Source of the DNA: a virus
DNA length: 44,156 bases
Virus record (IMG/VR): IMGVR_UViG_3300034152_000193
Location: 1-44,156 of that record
Reading direction: 5' to 3' (one strand)
The notes below the pieces were generated by a model. That model had not been told where the DNA came from and did no database searches. It worked only from the letters and a program-made list of their open reading frames with translations. This document shows, piece after piece, positions 1 to 6,132 of the stretch. The translations under genes were made by a program, and so were the position numbers. How positions within the stretch are numbered: the stretch's first letter is position 1; every line of letters starts with the position of its first letter.

Positions 1-29
1 GAGGACACCGCCACTATGTTCTGCTGCAT
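1..29 (-). CDS. start of a gene cut by the window edge
   Basis: An ATG at 29-27 opens a frame reading MQQNIVAVS that runs off the left edge. It lies 3 bases after the stop codon of the preceding gene (TGA at 35-33), the spacing typical of this array. Nine codons allow no functional call. Confidence 0.35.
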
Positions 30-32
30 AGA

Positions 33-236
33 TCAATTGTCAACCTCCGGGTCATGCTCTAGGCATTGCTCAATTGCCTCTTCGAGCAACAACCATTCGC
101 TGAAAAGCGTTGCCACCGGTCTGGAAGCACCAAGCACCGTCGGCGCTATAACGTATCGAACATCGTCCCATTCTTCAAGGACGCTCAGGATACGCTCAAT
201 GAGTTGTTTCGCTTGTTCTTCTGTTGGTCTGCTCAT
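33..236 (-). CDS. small hypothetical protein (67 aa)
   Basis: Unrecognised. The ATG at 236 (MSRPTEEQAKQLIERIL) is preferred because a longer frame to 371 would cover most of the upstream zinc-ribbon gene. With this start the overlap is about 40 bases. The product looks helical, rich in Glu and Leu, and acidic at its end (EQCLEHDPEVDN). No membrane segment is visible. Confidence 0.6.
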   Translation of the reverse strand: MSRPTEEQAKQLIERILSVLEEWDDVRYVIAPTVLGASRPVATLFSEWLLLEEAIEQCLEHDPEVDN

Positions 237-411
237 TATGGGGAAAGTCAATCCTCTCGAAGGGTTTTTCCATCGGTCTGTTCTGAACCACTGCTTCATC
301 GAAACTCGGTACAGGCGTCGGGTCAGCACCATGTTGTCCACAAGCTGGACAAAACCAAGCACCATCGTCAAACAATGTGATCACGCCGTTGCAGTGCCAA
401 CAATATGCCAT
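196..411 (-). CDS. small zinc-ribbon protein
   Basis: A 71-aa protein with CxxC at residues 4-7 (CWHC) and again at 21-24 (CPAC), separated by GVITLFDDGAWF. This is a typical four-cysteine zinc ribbon. The rest is polar and probably disordered. It is the first gene after the intrinsic terminator at 424-452, so it may have its own promoter or depend on readthrough. A role in nucleic-acid or protein binding is inference only. Confidence 0.7.
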   Translation of the reverse strand: MAYCWHCNGVITLFDDGAWFCPACGQHGADPTPVPSFDEAVVQNRPMEKPFERIDFPHNEQTNRRTSETTH

Positions 412-423
412 GATTTTATCCTT

Positions 424-452
424 AAAAAGAAAAAGCGGGCCATCCTTGGCCC
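424..452 (-). terminator. intrinsic terminator
   Basis: On the minus strand GGGCCA-AGGA-TGGCCC forms a 6-bp hairpin with a 4-base loop, followed by GC and TTTTTCTTTTT. It lies 20 bases downstream of the secreted Cys-rich gene (stop at 472) and before the zinc-ribbon gene start at 411. It is the clearest rho-independent terminator in the window and may end the long leftward transcript. Confidence 0.8.
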
Positions 453-471
453 TGGCCCTAAGGAGGTTGTT

Positions 472-927
472 CTACACGTCCTTGTCGGGATTCTCGGCGT
501 TCTCGATTCGCTCACTCAATTCTTGACCGATCTTGTTGAGTTCAATCTCAACGCCGTCCAAAATGTCCTTGGCCTTCGTTGCCACACGAGCGGCTGTTTC
601 AAATGTAAAGCCCTCGATGTCGGCGCAGTCGGCGACGTCGTAGATGAGGCGAGCAATACCGAGTGTCTTCTGTGATTTCATGTACTTCGGATATGCTGCA
701 CTCATCCGCTTGCTTAGGTCGGCAACATCGAGTTTGTACTCGTTCTTAGCGACCCACAGGCCCTGGCTCAGCCCGCCGGCGAGCTGTTGCACCTTGCCGT
801 CCTGTTCACAAGCAGCCTGAAAACACTCGTCACAATAGGTCTTGCACTCTTCCTGTGCGAAGGCACAGCATGAACCGACGGCCACAACGGCCACCGCCAT
901 GATCAAAATCAAAGCGTAGTTGCGCAT
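472..927 (-). CDS. secreted Cys-rich protein with signal peptide
   Basis: A 151-aa protein. Residues 1-24 form a signal peptide: MRN, a hydrophobic core (ALILIMAVAVVAVGSCC), then AFA, a good signal peptidase I site before QEE. The mature start has a cysteine cluster (CKTYCDEC, then C at residue 40), suggesting disulphides or metal binding outside the cytoplasm. The remainder looks helical and ends in an acidic tail. Start codon is preceded by AGGAG. It is the last gene before a strong terminator. It could act in envelope modification or superinfection exclusion, but the family is unrecognised. The stop is TAG. Confidence 0.75.
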   Translation of the reverse strand: MRNYALILIMAVAVVAVGSCCAFAQEECKTYCDECFQAACEQDGKVQQLAGGLSQGLWVAKNEYKLDVADLSKRMSAAYPKYMKSQKTLGIARLIYDVADCADIEGFTFETAARVATKAKDILDGVEIELNKIGQELSERIENAENPDKDV

Positions 928-929
928 GG

Positions 930-1484
930 TTAGAAACTCCTGCAGCGGTCATAGTCAAACAGTACCCACCGACCATATGTCTCATCATCGAATCCGAACG
1001 CAACATCACGTAAATACTGATACACATCTTGCCATGTCGGGAACATCATTTGCCAAGGCACTTCGCCGAACAACCAATCCGGGCATTTTTGGAGTCCACT
1101 CTCAATGTGGATGATGATTGGTTTCCGTTGGTCGTTGGCTAGAAATAGCTCACGATATGTCCCGCACATATGGACTTCAACGTCAACGTGCACAACAAGA
1201 AAATCGCTAACGTCAACCATACGTAAATCCACATGTCTCAACTCCCTAACGTGTTTCGCAATTTCCTCAAATTGTCCGCGTTTCTTAAGTTCGGCACGTC
1301 GCTGATGATTTTCCAAGTCTTCGCAGCCGATGTCGCAAGGCTTGTGCGTGGGATCGAGCCACGTGACGCCTAGGTCTTGCATCTCCTCTTGAAGCCGGAC
1401 TCGCCAACCAACTCCACCATCGGCAACCCGGTCCATTGGTCCTGCGAGGTACGCACGGGCCGCTTTGAGTCTAGACTCAAACAT
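930..1484 (-). CDS. nucleoside 2-deoxyribosyltransferase-like protein
   Basis: A 184-aa protein. The N-terminus reads ARAYLAGPMDRV and then GVGWR, the nucleotide-binding start of the nucleoside 2-deoxyribosyltransferase family. Further on DVSDFLVVHVDVE is followed by HMCGTYREL, matching the family's segment with a glycine-threonine turn and catalytic glutamate. Known relatives move deoxyribose between bases or hydrolyse deoxynucleotides, so this fits the nucleotide-salvage theme. I chose ATG at 1484; a frame from 1547 is possible. A perfect 18-bp palindrome starts just after this start codon. Confidence 0.65.
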   Translation of the reverse strand: MFESRLKAARAYLAGPMDRVADGGVGWRVRLQEEMQDLGVTWLDPTHKPCDIGCEDLENHQRRAELKKRGQFEEIAKHVRELRHVDLRMVDVSDFLVVHVDVEVHMCGTYRELFLANDQRKPIIIHIESGLQKCPDWLFGEVPWQMMFPTWQDVYQYLRDVAFGFDDETYGRWVLFDYDRCRSF

Positions 1485-1591
1485 AATGATATTAACTCCA
1501 AGTTGTCGCGGTGAATAGGGTGTCCGTACCGGCCAACGAAAATCCATTCGTCATCAAGTCCTAATCGGGCGCGTAAATTCAATGAATCCAT
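1370..1591 (-). CDS. possible small overlapping ORF
   Basis: A 73-codon frame beginning MDSLNLRARLGLDDEWIFV, bridging the GNAT gene end (1554) and the deoxyribosyltransferase gene. Its first half fills a 70-base gap, but its second half overlaps 115 bases of the clearly coding gene. The early residues look protein-like and the tail does not. It may be a short real gene or an out-of-frame artefact. Confidence 0.3.
   Translation of the reverse strand: MDSLNLRARLGLDDEWIFVGRYGHPIHRDNLELISLCLSLDSKRPVRTSQDQWTGLPMVELVGESGFKRRCKT
1464..1481. promoter_or_regulatory. perfect copy of the dispersed 14-bp palindrome
   Basis: TTTGAGTCTAGACTCAAA is an 18-bp perfect palindrome containing the 14-bp core at 1466-1479. 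On the minus strand it begins one base after the ATG at 1484, so a bound protein would cover the start of the deoxyribosyltransferase-like gene. Confidence 0.6.
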
Positions 1592-1949
1592 GTTTTATGA
1601 GCCTTGAAGTGAAGCCTAGTCGTGCGAGAAACTTAGAGCCAATGAGGTTTGATTCAGGAATCGTGATTCTTAGAACGGTTTTTCCTTTATCAATGGCTCG
1701 CTGCACAAGCCATCGGATGACCTGAGTACCTCTACCTTGCCTCCGCAGGTCTTGGCGGATAACAATTTTTTCGATTTCAATCACTGTTCCCTTGAAGCGA
1801 TAGCTGAAGAAACCCTCACCGTCGCCAACCATGCGAATGGCTACGTGCTCCGGCAAATCCGCCCAGTCATACACACCTGGGCCGTAGACTTCAAAGTCCA
1901 TTTCTTCCAGCTTGATCGCTGCAACCTGATCTATGATTTGGTTGGCCAT
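1554..1949 (-). CDS. GNAT-family acetyltransferase
   Basis: A 131-aa protein. The acetyl-CoA-binding motif A is visible at about residues 66-80 (VIRQDLRRQGRGTQVI, matching V-x-x-x-x-R-x-x-G-x-G/A). A C-terminal ESNLIGSKFLARLGF matches the motif B helix (N-x-x-A-x-x-x-Y/L-x-x-x-G-F). GNAT enzymes transfer an acetyl group to amines of small molecules or proteins; the substrate here is unknown. It overlaps the upstream gene by 19 bases, indicating translational coupling. Confidence 0.8.
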   Translation of the reverse strand: MANQIIDQVAAIKLEEMDFEVYGPGVYDWADLPEHVAIRMVGDGEGFFSYRFKGTVIEIEKIVIRQDLRRQGRGTQVIRWLVQRAIDKGKTVLRITIPESNLIGSKFLARLGFTSRLIKHGFIEFTRPIRT

Positions 1950-2416
1950 AGTTGGTAAGCCGCAGGCTTCTCCTCGAACTGATGATACGGCCTGGTTGAA
2001 CCATCGTCCGGTTTGATCATCTTCAGGAACTCGTGTTCAAGCTCCGCTGGGTCTTTGATGTTGCGAATTGTCGTGACCAAGCGTTGCCTGTCCACACCCT
2101 TTGCGATGAGATACGTGGTCCAGCCTCTCAGTACCAACAGTGCCCGGTGCCGAGTATAGTAATTGATCATAAAATCAGGCCATTGCGGATCACCACCGAA
2201 GCGAGTTACCCAGAATGTTTGCTCAACCAGTACCCTGTCAGTCCGAACACGAAGTTCGTGGCTCAGGGCTAGACCATATTTCGCAAGCATCTGCATCCCG
2301 AGTGTATCAGGGTCATCGAGCAACTGATCACGGGTGGCCTTGATTACGACCTTGAGATCACTAGTCTCAAAGCACCGGGCACTGTCAACAACGTCAGAGA
2401 ATGGAATCAATAACAT
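1931..2416 (-). CDS. hypothetical protein (161 aa)
   Basis: Unrecognised. Starts MLLIPFSDVV, with a basic, aromatic-rich middle (TFWVTRFGGDPQWPDFMINYYTRHRALL). No signal peptide or membrane segment. The ATG overlaps the TGA of the upstream gene by 10 bases and its TAG stop lies inside the GNAT gene start, so it belongs to a coupled run. The Tyr/Arg/Trp-rich middle could suit nucleic-acid binding, but this is a guess. Confidence 0.65.
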   Translation of the reverse strand: MLLIPFSDVVDSARCFETSDLKVVIKATRDQLLDDPDTLGMQMLAKYGLALSHELRVRTDRVLVEQTFWVTRFGGDPQWPDFMINYYTRHRALLVLRGWTTYLIAKGVDRQRLVTTIRNIKDPAELEHEFLKMIKPDDGSTRPYHQFEEKPAAYQLWPTKS

Positions 2417-2610
2417 GATCTGAAAAGCTCCAAGACAGCGTTGTGATGAATTCCGAACTCTTTTATCACTCCGTAGAACGCCTCACCATCGTAGGCCAGC
2501 GACAGTCCTTTCGCTTCACGTTCCGTATTCTCAGCTTTCATGCCCTCGATCATGGCTTGAGCCGCAACCGACTGGGCATGAACATAGGCGGCAGCTTGCT
2601 CCGGTGTCAC
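2407..2610 (-). CDS. small hypothetical protein, GTG start
   Basis: A 67-aa product beginning (V/M)TPEQAAAYVHAQSVAAQA. The GTG at 2610 is chosen because AAGGAG lies 8 bases upstream and it follows the nuclease gene's stop directly. The longer open frame reaching 2877 runs antiparallel in phase over coding sequence and is not credible. Helical, mixed charge, no recognised domain. Confidence 0.65.
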   Translation of the reverse strand: MTPEQAAAYVHAQSVAAQAMIEGMKAENTEREAKGLSLAYDGEAFYGVIKEFGIHHNAVLELFRSCY

Positions 2611-2611
2611 G

Positions 2612-3559
2612 TTAACACTCCTTAAGGATGTCGTCAACCTCATTAGGCTTGGTGTGGGTATCTTCGAGTAACTGCAAATACGCATCACTTTCTTCGCGAC
2701 TTCGATCGCGGAAGATGTGGCCGCTGTCAATGATCGACCAAATCTGACCAACTCGTTCCATGAGTCGGTACTGGTAGACTGGCTGAATCTTGAGCCGGTG
2801 AGAGCTGATTCTTGAACAGCCGGGACCGGTGATCTGGTCAATGCCAAAGATGACCTTCTCAGAGCCGATCTCTTCACCGAGCAACCATGAGTATATACTC
2901 AATTGGTCGGCCCAGTGCTTGTTTCCATCCTCCAAAAACATCATGCAATTGATGTTGATTCCTTTGAACGCTACAACCATCGCATCCTTGTGTTGCTTCC
3001 GTGTCTTGCCGTCTCGACAACACGTGTAGCCCTTCATCGGGCTCGTGTTTCGGTGGCTACAGTATCCATTGACCTTCCAGTCGTACACCACACGCACGCC
3101 TTCGGCGTTGATGAAGTAGCAGTCTGGTTTGCCGAGCAACGGAGCGTACCACTGATCCATACGTATGGTATCTTGAACCGAGAACTCAAAACGCGGCGGA
3201 CCGATGGCCGTTTGAAGCTCGGTCATGAGATCCGCTAGCGCGCCCCATTGCTGGTACTTTTCAAAGCAGTCCTGTCCAGCTTGTCTCGCAAAGTCTCGGT
3301 TGTGCGGCTCGACTTGCTGTTCGAAAATGGTGTCGCGTTCGTACTCACCATTCGGGCCGAAGTTGCCCATCAACGCCTTATACAGATAAGACTTGACATA
3401 GGCATCGAACGCTGAGCCGACGGCCATCGGTTCCGTTTGTGGCGGACGTGGTGGTCGGTTTTTCAAGAGATACTTAACCGCGTAGTCTTCAATGTCCTTC
3501 TCGAATGTGCTGATTGAGCTAGGACTTAAAAACTCAGGCTTCCTCATTTCGTATGTCAT
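2612..3559 (-). CDS. PD-(D/E)XK nuclease, RecB/Cas4-like
   Basis: A 315-aa protein. An N-terminal LSPSSISTFEKD resembles the entry helix of RecB-type nucleases. GSAFDAYVKSYL (residues 48-59) sits where these enzymes usually have a G-x-x-x-H motif. The core GKPDCYFI...VVYDWKVNGY supplies D and D-x-K of the PD-(D/E)XK site. Later SIYSWLL fits the Q/Y-x-x-x-Y helix. Such phage nucleases act as 5'-3' exonucleases in recombination or host DNA breakdown. Four cysteines (CSHR, CC, CMM) are scattered, with no clear iron-sulphur spacing. ATGA overlap with the upstream gene. Confidence 0.7.
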   Translation of the reverse strand: MTYEMRKPEFLSPSSISTFEKDIEDYAVKYLLKNRPPRPPQTEPMAVGSAFDAYVKSYLYKALMGNFGPNGEYERDTIFEQQVEPHNRDFARQAGQDCFEKYQQWGALADLMTELQTAIGPPRFEFSVQDTIRMDQWYAPLLGKPDCYFINAEGVRVVYDWKVNGYCSHRNTSPMKGYTCCRDGKTRKQHKDAMVVAFKGININCMMFLEDGNKHWADQLSIYSWLLGEEIGSEKVIFGIDQITGPGCSRISSHRLKIQPVYQYRLMERVGQIWSIIDSGHIFRDRSREESDAYLQLLEDTHTKPNEVDDILKEC

Positions 3560-3897
3560 TGGACAGTGTACCCCACTACGACAACGGTGTCTTTGATATT
3601 GAAATCAGAGTACGCGGTGTGCATGGCCTTTTCGAGGCCGCTGCGGTCACGGCACTGCGGGTCGTGCTCATACGAGTACACTTGATTCGGGATTTCGTCG
3701 AACACGCAAACCAAAATGAAGACACATTTCGCGTACGAGTAGGGACCGGGATTATTAGTTTTGACGATCTTGAATATCTGACTGGGAACCAGCTTGTCCC
3801 GCCACTTGAGACCGCGGCGCACTGTGGTGTTCAAGCCAAGCCTGTGCGTGCTGCGCAAGAACTCCATGACTTCAATAGAGGCGTCTTTTCTTTCCAC
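3556..3897 (-). CDS. hypothetical protein (113 aa), GTG start
   Basis: The GTG at 3897 has AGGAG 9-10 bases upstream; an ATG at 3867 (MEFLRSTHRLGL) is an alternative with a weaker ribosome site. The middle (GLKWRDKLVPSQIFKIV) and a beta-rich end (DTVVVVGYTVQ) faintly resemble small ASCH/PUA-like folds, which bind RNA or modified nucleotides. This is only a shape impression. Confidence 0.55.
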   Translation of the reverse strand: MERKDASIEVMEFLRSTHRLGLNTTVRRGLKWRDKLVPSQIFKIVKTNNPGPYSYAKCVFILVCVFDEIPNQVYSYEHDPQCRDRSGLEKAMHTAYSDFNIKDTVVVVGYTVQ

Positions 3898-4474
3898 TTT
3901 TCTTGGCTCCTATATAGTGTCGAACCGCATCGACGTGCGTGCCGACTGTGATTTTGTTGTCGGAGGCGCTCAGCGTCCCGACATACTCACCTTTTGAGTT
4001 TAGAATCGGACCACCTGAATCTCCTTGTCTCGCCACTGCTTTCAACTCGATCAACCACGCATCCACGAAATTCGTATCAGTCATCCTTCCGCTATCCGAG
4101 CCCGGAATCCCGTGTCCGTATCCCCAGATCGTCAAGACATCGCCGGTTTTCGGTTTTGATCCGAGCGGCAGTGGTGAAACCGACGCTGGCCGGGTCATAC
4201 GTAGAACAGCGAGGTCGAGGGACTTGGATTTCTTGACCAACGTACAGTTGAAAACATCCCAACTTGGAAACAGGATTCGGATGCTCTTGGCGTCCTTCAC
4301 CACATGATAGTTCGTAACCACCGTCCGCCGGTCTAGAATAAGCGCCCCTGATCCACATGCTGGGCCGCCCTGCTTCTCCTCCACGACGATCCGCACAACC
4401 GCATCCGGCGGTTTTACGCTTTCTGCGGATAAACTGAGTGTAACCACTAGCGCCAATAACAATGCTTTCAACAT
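3872..4474 (-). CDS. secreted trypsin-like serine protease
   Basis: A 200-aa protein. The start MLKALLLALVVTLSLSAES is a signal peptide (likely cut after LSA). The triad is visible in order: His in VTNYHVV, Asp in KSLDLAVLRM, Ser in RQGDSGGPI, the classic GDSGGP. This is the compact fold of DegP/HtrA-like and bacterial trypsin-like proteases without a PDZ domain. It should act outside the cytoplasm, perhaps on envelope proteins during lysis or exclusion. An exported phage-encoded protease is unusual. Start chosen at ATG 4474 to place the signal peptide at the end; the open frame extends to 4549. Confidence 0.85.
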   Translation of the reverse strand: MLKALLLALVVTLSLSAESVKPPDAVVRIVVEEKQGGPACGSGALILDRRTVVTNYHVVKDAKSIRILFPSWDVFNCTLVKKSKSLDLAVLRMTRPASVSPLPLGSKPKTGDVLTIWGYGHGIPGSDSGRMTDTNFVDAWLIELKAVARQGDSGGPILNSKGEYVGTLSASDNKITVGTHVDAVRHYIGAKKSGKKRRLY

Positions 4475-4577
4475 CGCCCTTGGCCACATAGACTTCTGGG
4501 ACACCGCCGAACGTCTGTGTTTCAAGGGCTTCAGCACCATAAATTTCAACCTTATCTTCTAGAATCTTGATTTTCAT
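4092..4577 (-). CDS. small protein overlapping the protease gene
   Basis: Starts MKIKILEDKVEIYGAEALE at ATG 4577, overlapping the deaminase stop by 4 bases. About the first 35 codons fill the gap upstream of the protease; the frame then stays open for over 120 codons across the protease gene in another phase. The start resembles the gene at 7963-8181 (both MKIKI). I infer a real short gene whose 3' part overlaps the protease or has lost its natural stop. The end coordinate is that of the open frame. Confidence 0.4.
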   Translation of the reverse strand: MKIKILEDKVEIYGAEALETQTFGGVPEVYVAKGDVESIVIGASGYTQFIRRKRKTAGCGCADRRGGEAGRPSMWIRGAYSRPADGGYELSCGEGRQEHPNPVSKLGCFQLYVGQEIQVPRPRCSTYDPASVGFTTAARIKTENRRCLDDLGIRTRDSGLG

Positions 4578-5053
4578 GGTTGCCACAGTTCTCCATTCAC
4601 GATGATTTTCGGGGCACCGGGAATCGGCGTCTCCAGTTCGATGATCTCGATTCCAGCCTCACGAATCATGTTGAGTGCGTACTCAACATCATCTTTCCAA
4701 CGATCTGGTGTAGTCCGCATCCTCGGACCATGAGTCACAAGTGTTACGATCTTGTTCGTGCCGATGATAGCGAGAGCACAATCACAACACGCTGCCCAGG
4801 GACAGACCATCATCGCACGTTTCACGACGTGCGAACCCCACCCGCTTAGGATGGCATCACGTTCGGCGTGCTGGATACGCTTGTACTTCTCGGGCCGAGT
4901 TTGCACCGGCTTGATGCCGTGCGGGAAATGGTTATAGCCGAAACCGACAACGGTATTCTCGTCGAGATCAACGATAACAGCACCGTTCTGGTTCGACTCG
5001 TCAGGACTCTTGGTCGCCAGTTGATAGGCTCTGCTCATGATGTCTTCAAGCAT
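4574..5053 (-). CDS. dCMP deaminase-like cytidine/deoxycytidylate deaminase
   Basis: A 159-aa protein. The zinc site is visible: HAERDAI (His and catalytic Glu, about residue 62) and CPWAACCDCALAI, the P-C-x-x-C-type half. The N-terminus (MSRAYQLATKSPDESNQNGAVIVD) matches the dCMP deaminase family, where deaminated dCMP gives dUMP. That dUMP would feed ThyX, encoded directly upstream with an 8-base overlap, so the pair form a dTMP-making unit. Extra cysteines near the motif make the precise ligand set uncertain. Confidence 0.8.
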   Translation of the reverse strand: MLEDIMSRAYQLATKSPDESNQNGAVIVDLDENTVVGFGYNHFPHGIKPVQTRPEKYKRIQHAERDAILSGWGSHVVKRAMMVCPWAACCDCALAIIGTNKIVTLVTHGPRMRTTPDRWKDDVEYALNMIREAGIEIIELETPIPGAPKIIVNGELWQP

Positions 5054-5693
5054 CGACGAATAACTCCGGTAAGGTGCCTTGGAATGTATTGCGAAGCGGA
5101 ACCATCACTTCTCGCATCTGCGGGTGAGCTGCCTTGTCGCACCGCAACTTGAAAATGTGACGCCATTCACGCGGATTCGCAGTAACTACGATTTCTGTCT
5201 TGAGTGAGTTTGGGAGCACGGATCTTGCTTGTTGAGGCTGCCAGCCCTTATCCAAGAGCTGGAGATAACGATACTCACTATCCAACATCGCCATTGCCCA
5301 CAGATGGTCAGCGTTACAAATGCCATCGAGTTGAAACTCATCCTGGTACTCACCAGGTTGTAGGTTAACCCACGGCGGGATCACAAATGTAACTTGACCG
5401 CCCTTCTTTTTGTAGTTGCAGTACCGTGTTGATTCCTGGCTGAAGCTCGCGATCCGATGCCGCACAAGCTCATGGGACACGCCACGATCAATCACAAACT
5501 TGACACTAATCGCCCAGTGTTCAATCACACTCTCGTGTCCCAGGCCCCTGATCCTCTTGCAGAATGCGGAGGCGCTGTCTTCCGTGATCCTGTCCTCTGA
5601 TTTGTAGCACGTCCGGCCCGCCAGCTCGATGAATTCGAGGGCCATCGGCGTTAGGCCGGTTAATACCGTGAAACTTGGCTTTACGAGTATCAT
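5046..5693 (-). CDS. thyX: flavin-dependent thymidylate synthase
   Basis: A 215-aa protein with the ThyX signature RHRIASFSQESTRY (R-H-R-x7-S-x-R) at about residue 75. It methylates dUMP to dTMP using FAD and methylenetetrahydrofolate. LGHESVIEHW matches the conserved folate/FAD segment. The ATG at 5693 (MILVKPSF) is preferred because GGGGAG lies 5 bases upstream; a GTG at 5720 is the alternative. Its first 173 bases overlap the 3' end of the dUTPase frame. Together with dUTPase, dCMP deaminase and class II RNR it makes thymidylate without a host ThyA. Confidence 0.93.
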   Translation of the reverse strand: MILVKPSFTVLTGLTPMALEFIELAGRTCYKSEDRITEDSASAFCKRIRGLGHESVIEHWAISVKFVIDRGVSHELVRHRIASFSQESTRYCNYKKKGGQVTFVIPPWVNLQPGEYQDEFQLDGICNADHLWAMAMLDSEYRYLQLLDKGWQPQQARSVLPNSLKTEIVVTANPREWRHIFKLRCDKAAHPQMREVMVPLRNTFQGTLPELFVDA

Positions 5694-6132
5694 CTGTACT
5701 CCCCATTCTACCTTCGCCACGTATCGTTGCGTCGAGTTTTGTTACTTCTTTCGGAAGTACCGGACCCATGAAACACGGAACAAAAAGTACCTGAACAACC
5801 GCAGCTCCTTGCTCCACGAACATGAGTTTATTGCTGAAATTGTAAACAACAGCTTTCCACTCACCACGATAATCAGGGTCGATGACTCCTGCGAAACGAT
5901 GTATGTTCTTAGCACCTAAGCTGCTTCTGTCCCACACTTGGGCTACCCAACCACGTCGGAAGCTGCATCTGATTCTAAAATCAACGATCACCGATTTATT
6001 CCGCTCGATGTTGAACGGATACGGCGCATACAGGTCGTAACCCGCAGCACCAGGAGTCCCTCGTCGAGGAAGGTAGCCACCATCTTCGACCAGGAACTTA
6101 GGTCTTGGGCCAAAGATCAGCGAACAGAGCAT
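5521..6132 (-). CDS. dut: dUTP diphosphatase with unusual C-terminal extension
   Basis: The five dUTPase motifs can be traced in order: GAAGYDLYA (1), DRSSLG (2), GVIDPDYRGEW (3, catalytic Asp in a D-x-D-Y-R-G segment), the segment around QGAAVVQVLF (4) and RGEGRMGSTD (5, usually RGxGxFGSTG). It hydrolyses dUTP to dUMP. Homologues normally end just after motif 5, but this frame stays open for over 50 more codons, entirely inside thyX. The tail is low in hydrophobics and probably not structured. The phenylalanine of motif 5 is Met here. RBS GGCGGAGT precedes ATG 6132. Confidence 0.9.
   Translation of the reverse strand: MLCSLIFGPRPKFLVEDGGYLPRRGTPGAAGYDLYAPYPFNIERNKSVIVDFRIRCSFRRGWVAQVWDRSSLGAKNIHRFAGVIDPDYRGEWKAVVYNFSNKLMFVEQGAAVVQVLFVPCFMGPVLPKEVTKLDATIRGEGRMGSTDDTRKAKFHGINRPNADGPRIHRAGGPDVLQIRGQDHGRQRLRILQEDQGPGTRECD
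5970..5983. promoter_or_regulatory. dispersed 14-bp palindrome, exact copy
   Basis: TGATTCTAAAATCA inside the dUTPase gene, matching TGAKTYYRRAMTCA exactly. Confidence 0.5.

Noticed and set aside
930-1114. Short plus-strand ORFs across the left third
   Set aside because: All are antisense to coupled minus-strand genes, lack RBS, and show no protein-like pattern.
2407-2877. Longer 156-aa reading for the 2407 gene
   Set aside because: The N-terminal part overlaps the RecB-like nuclease out of frame and is Ser/Arg-rich; the GTG at 2610 has a strong RBS.
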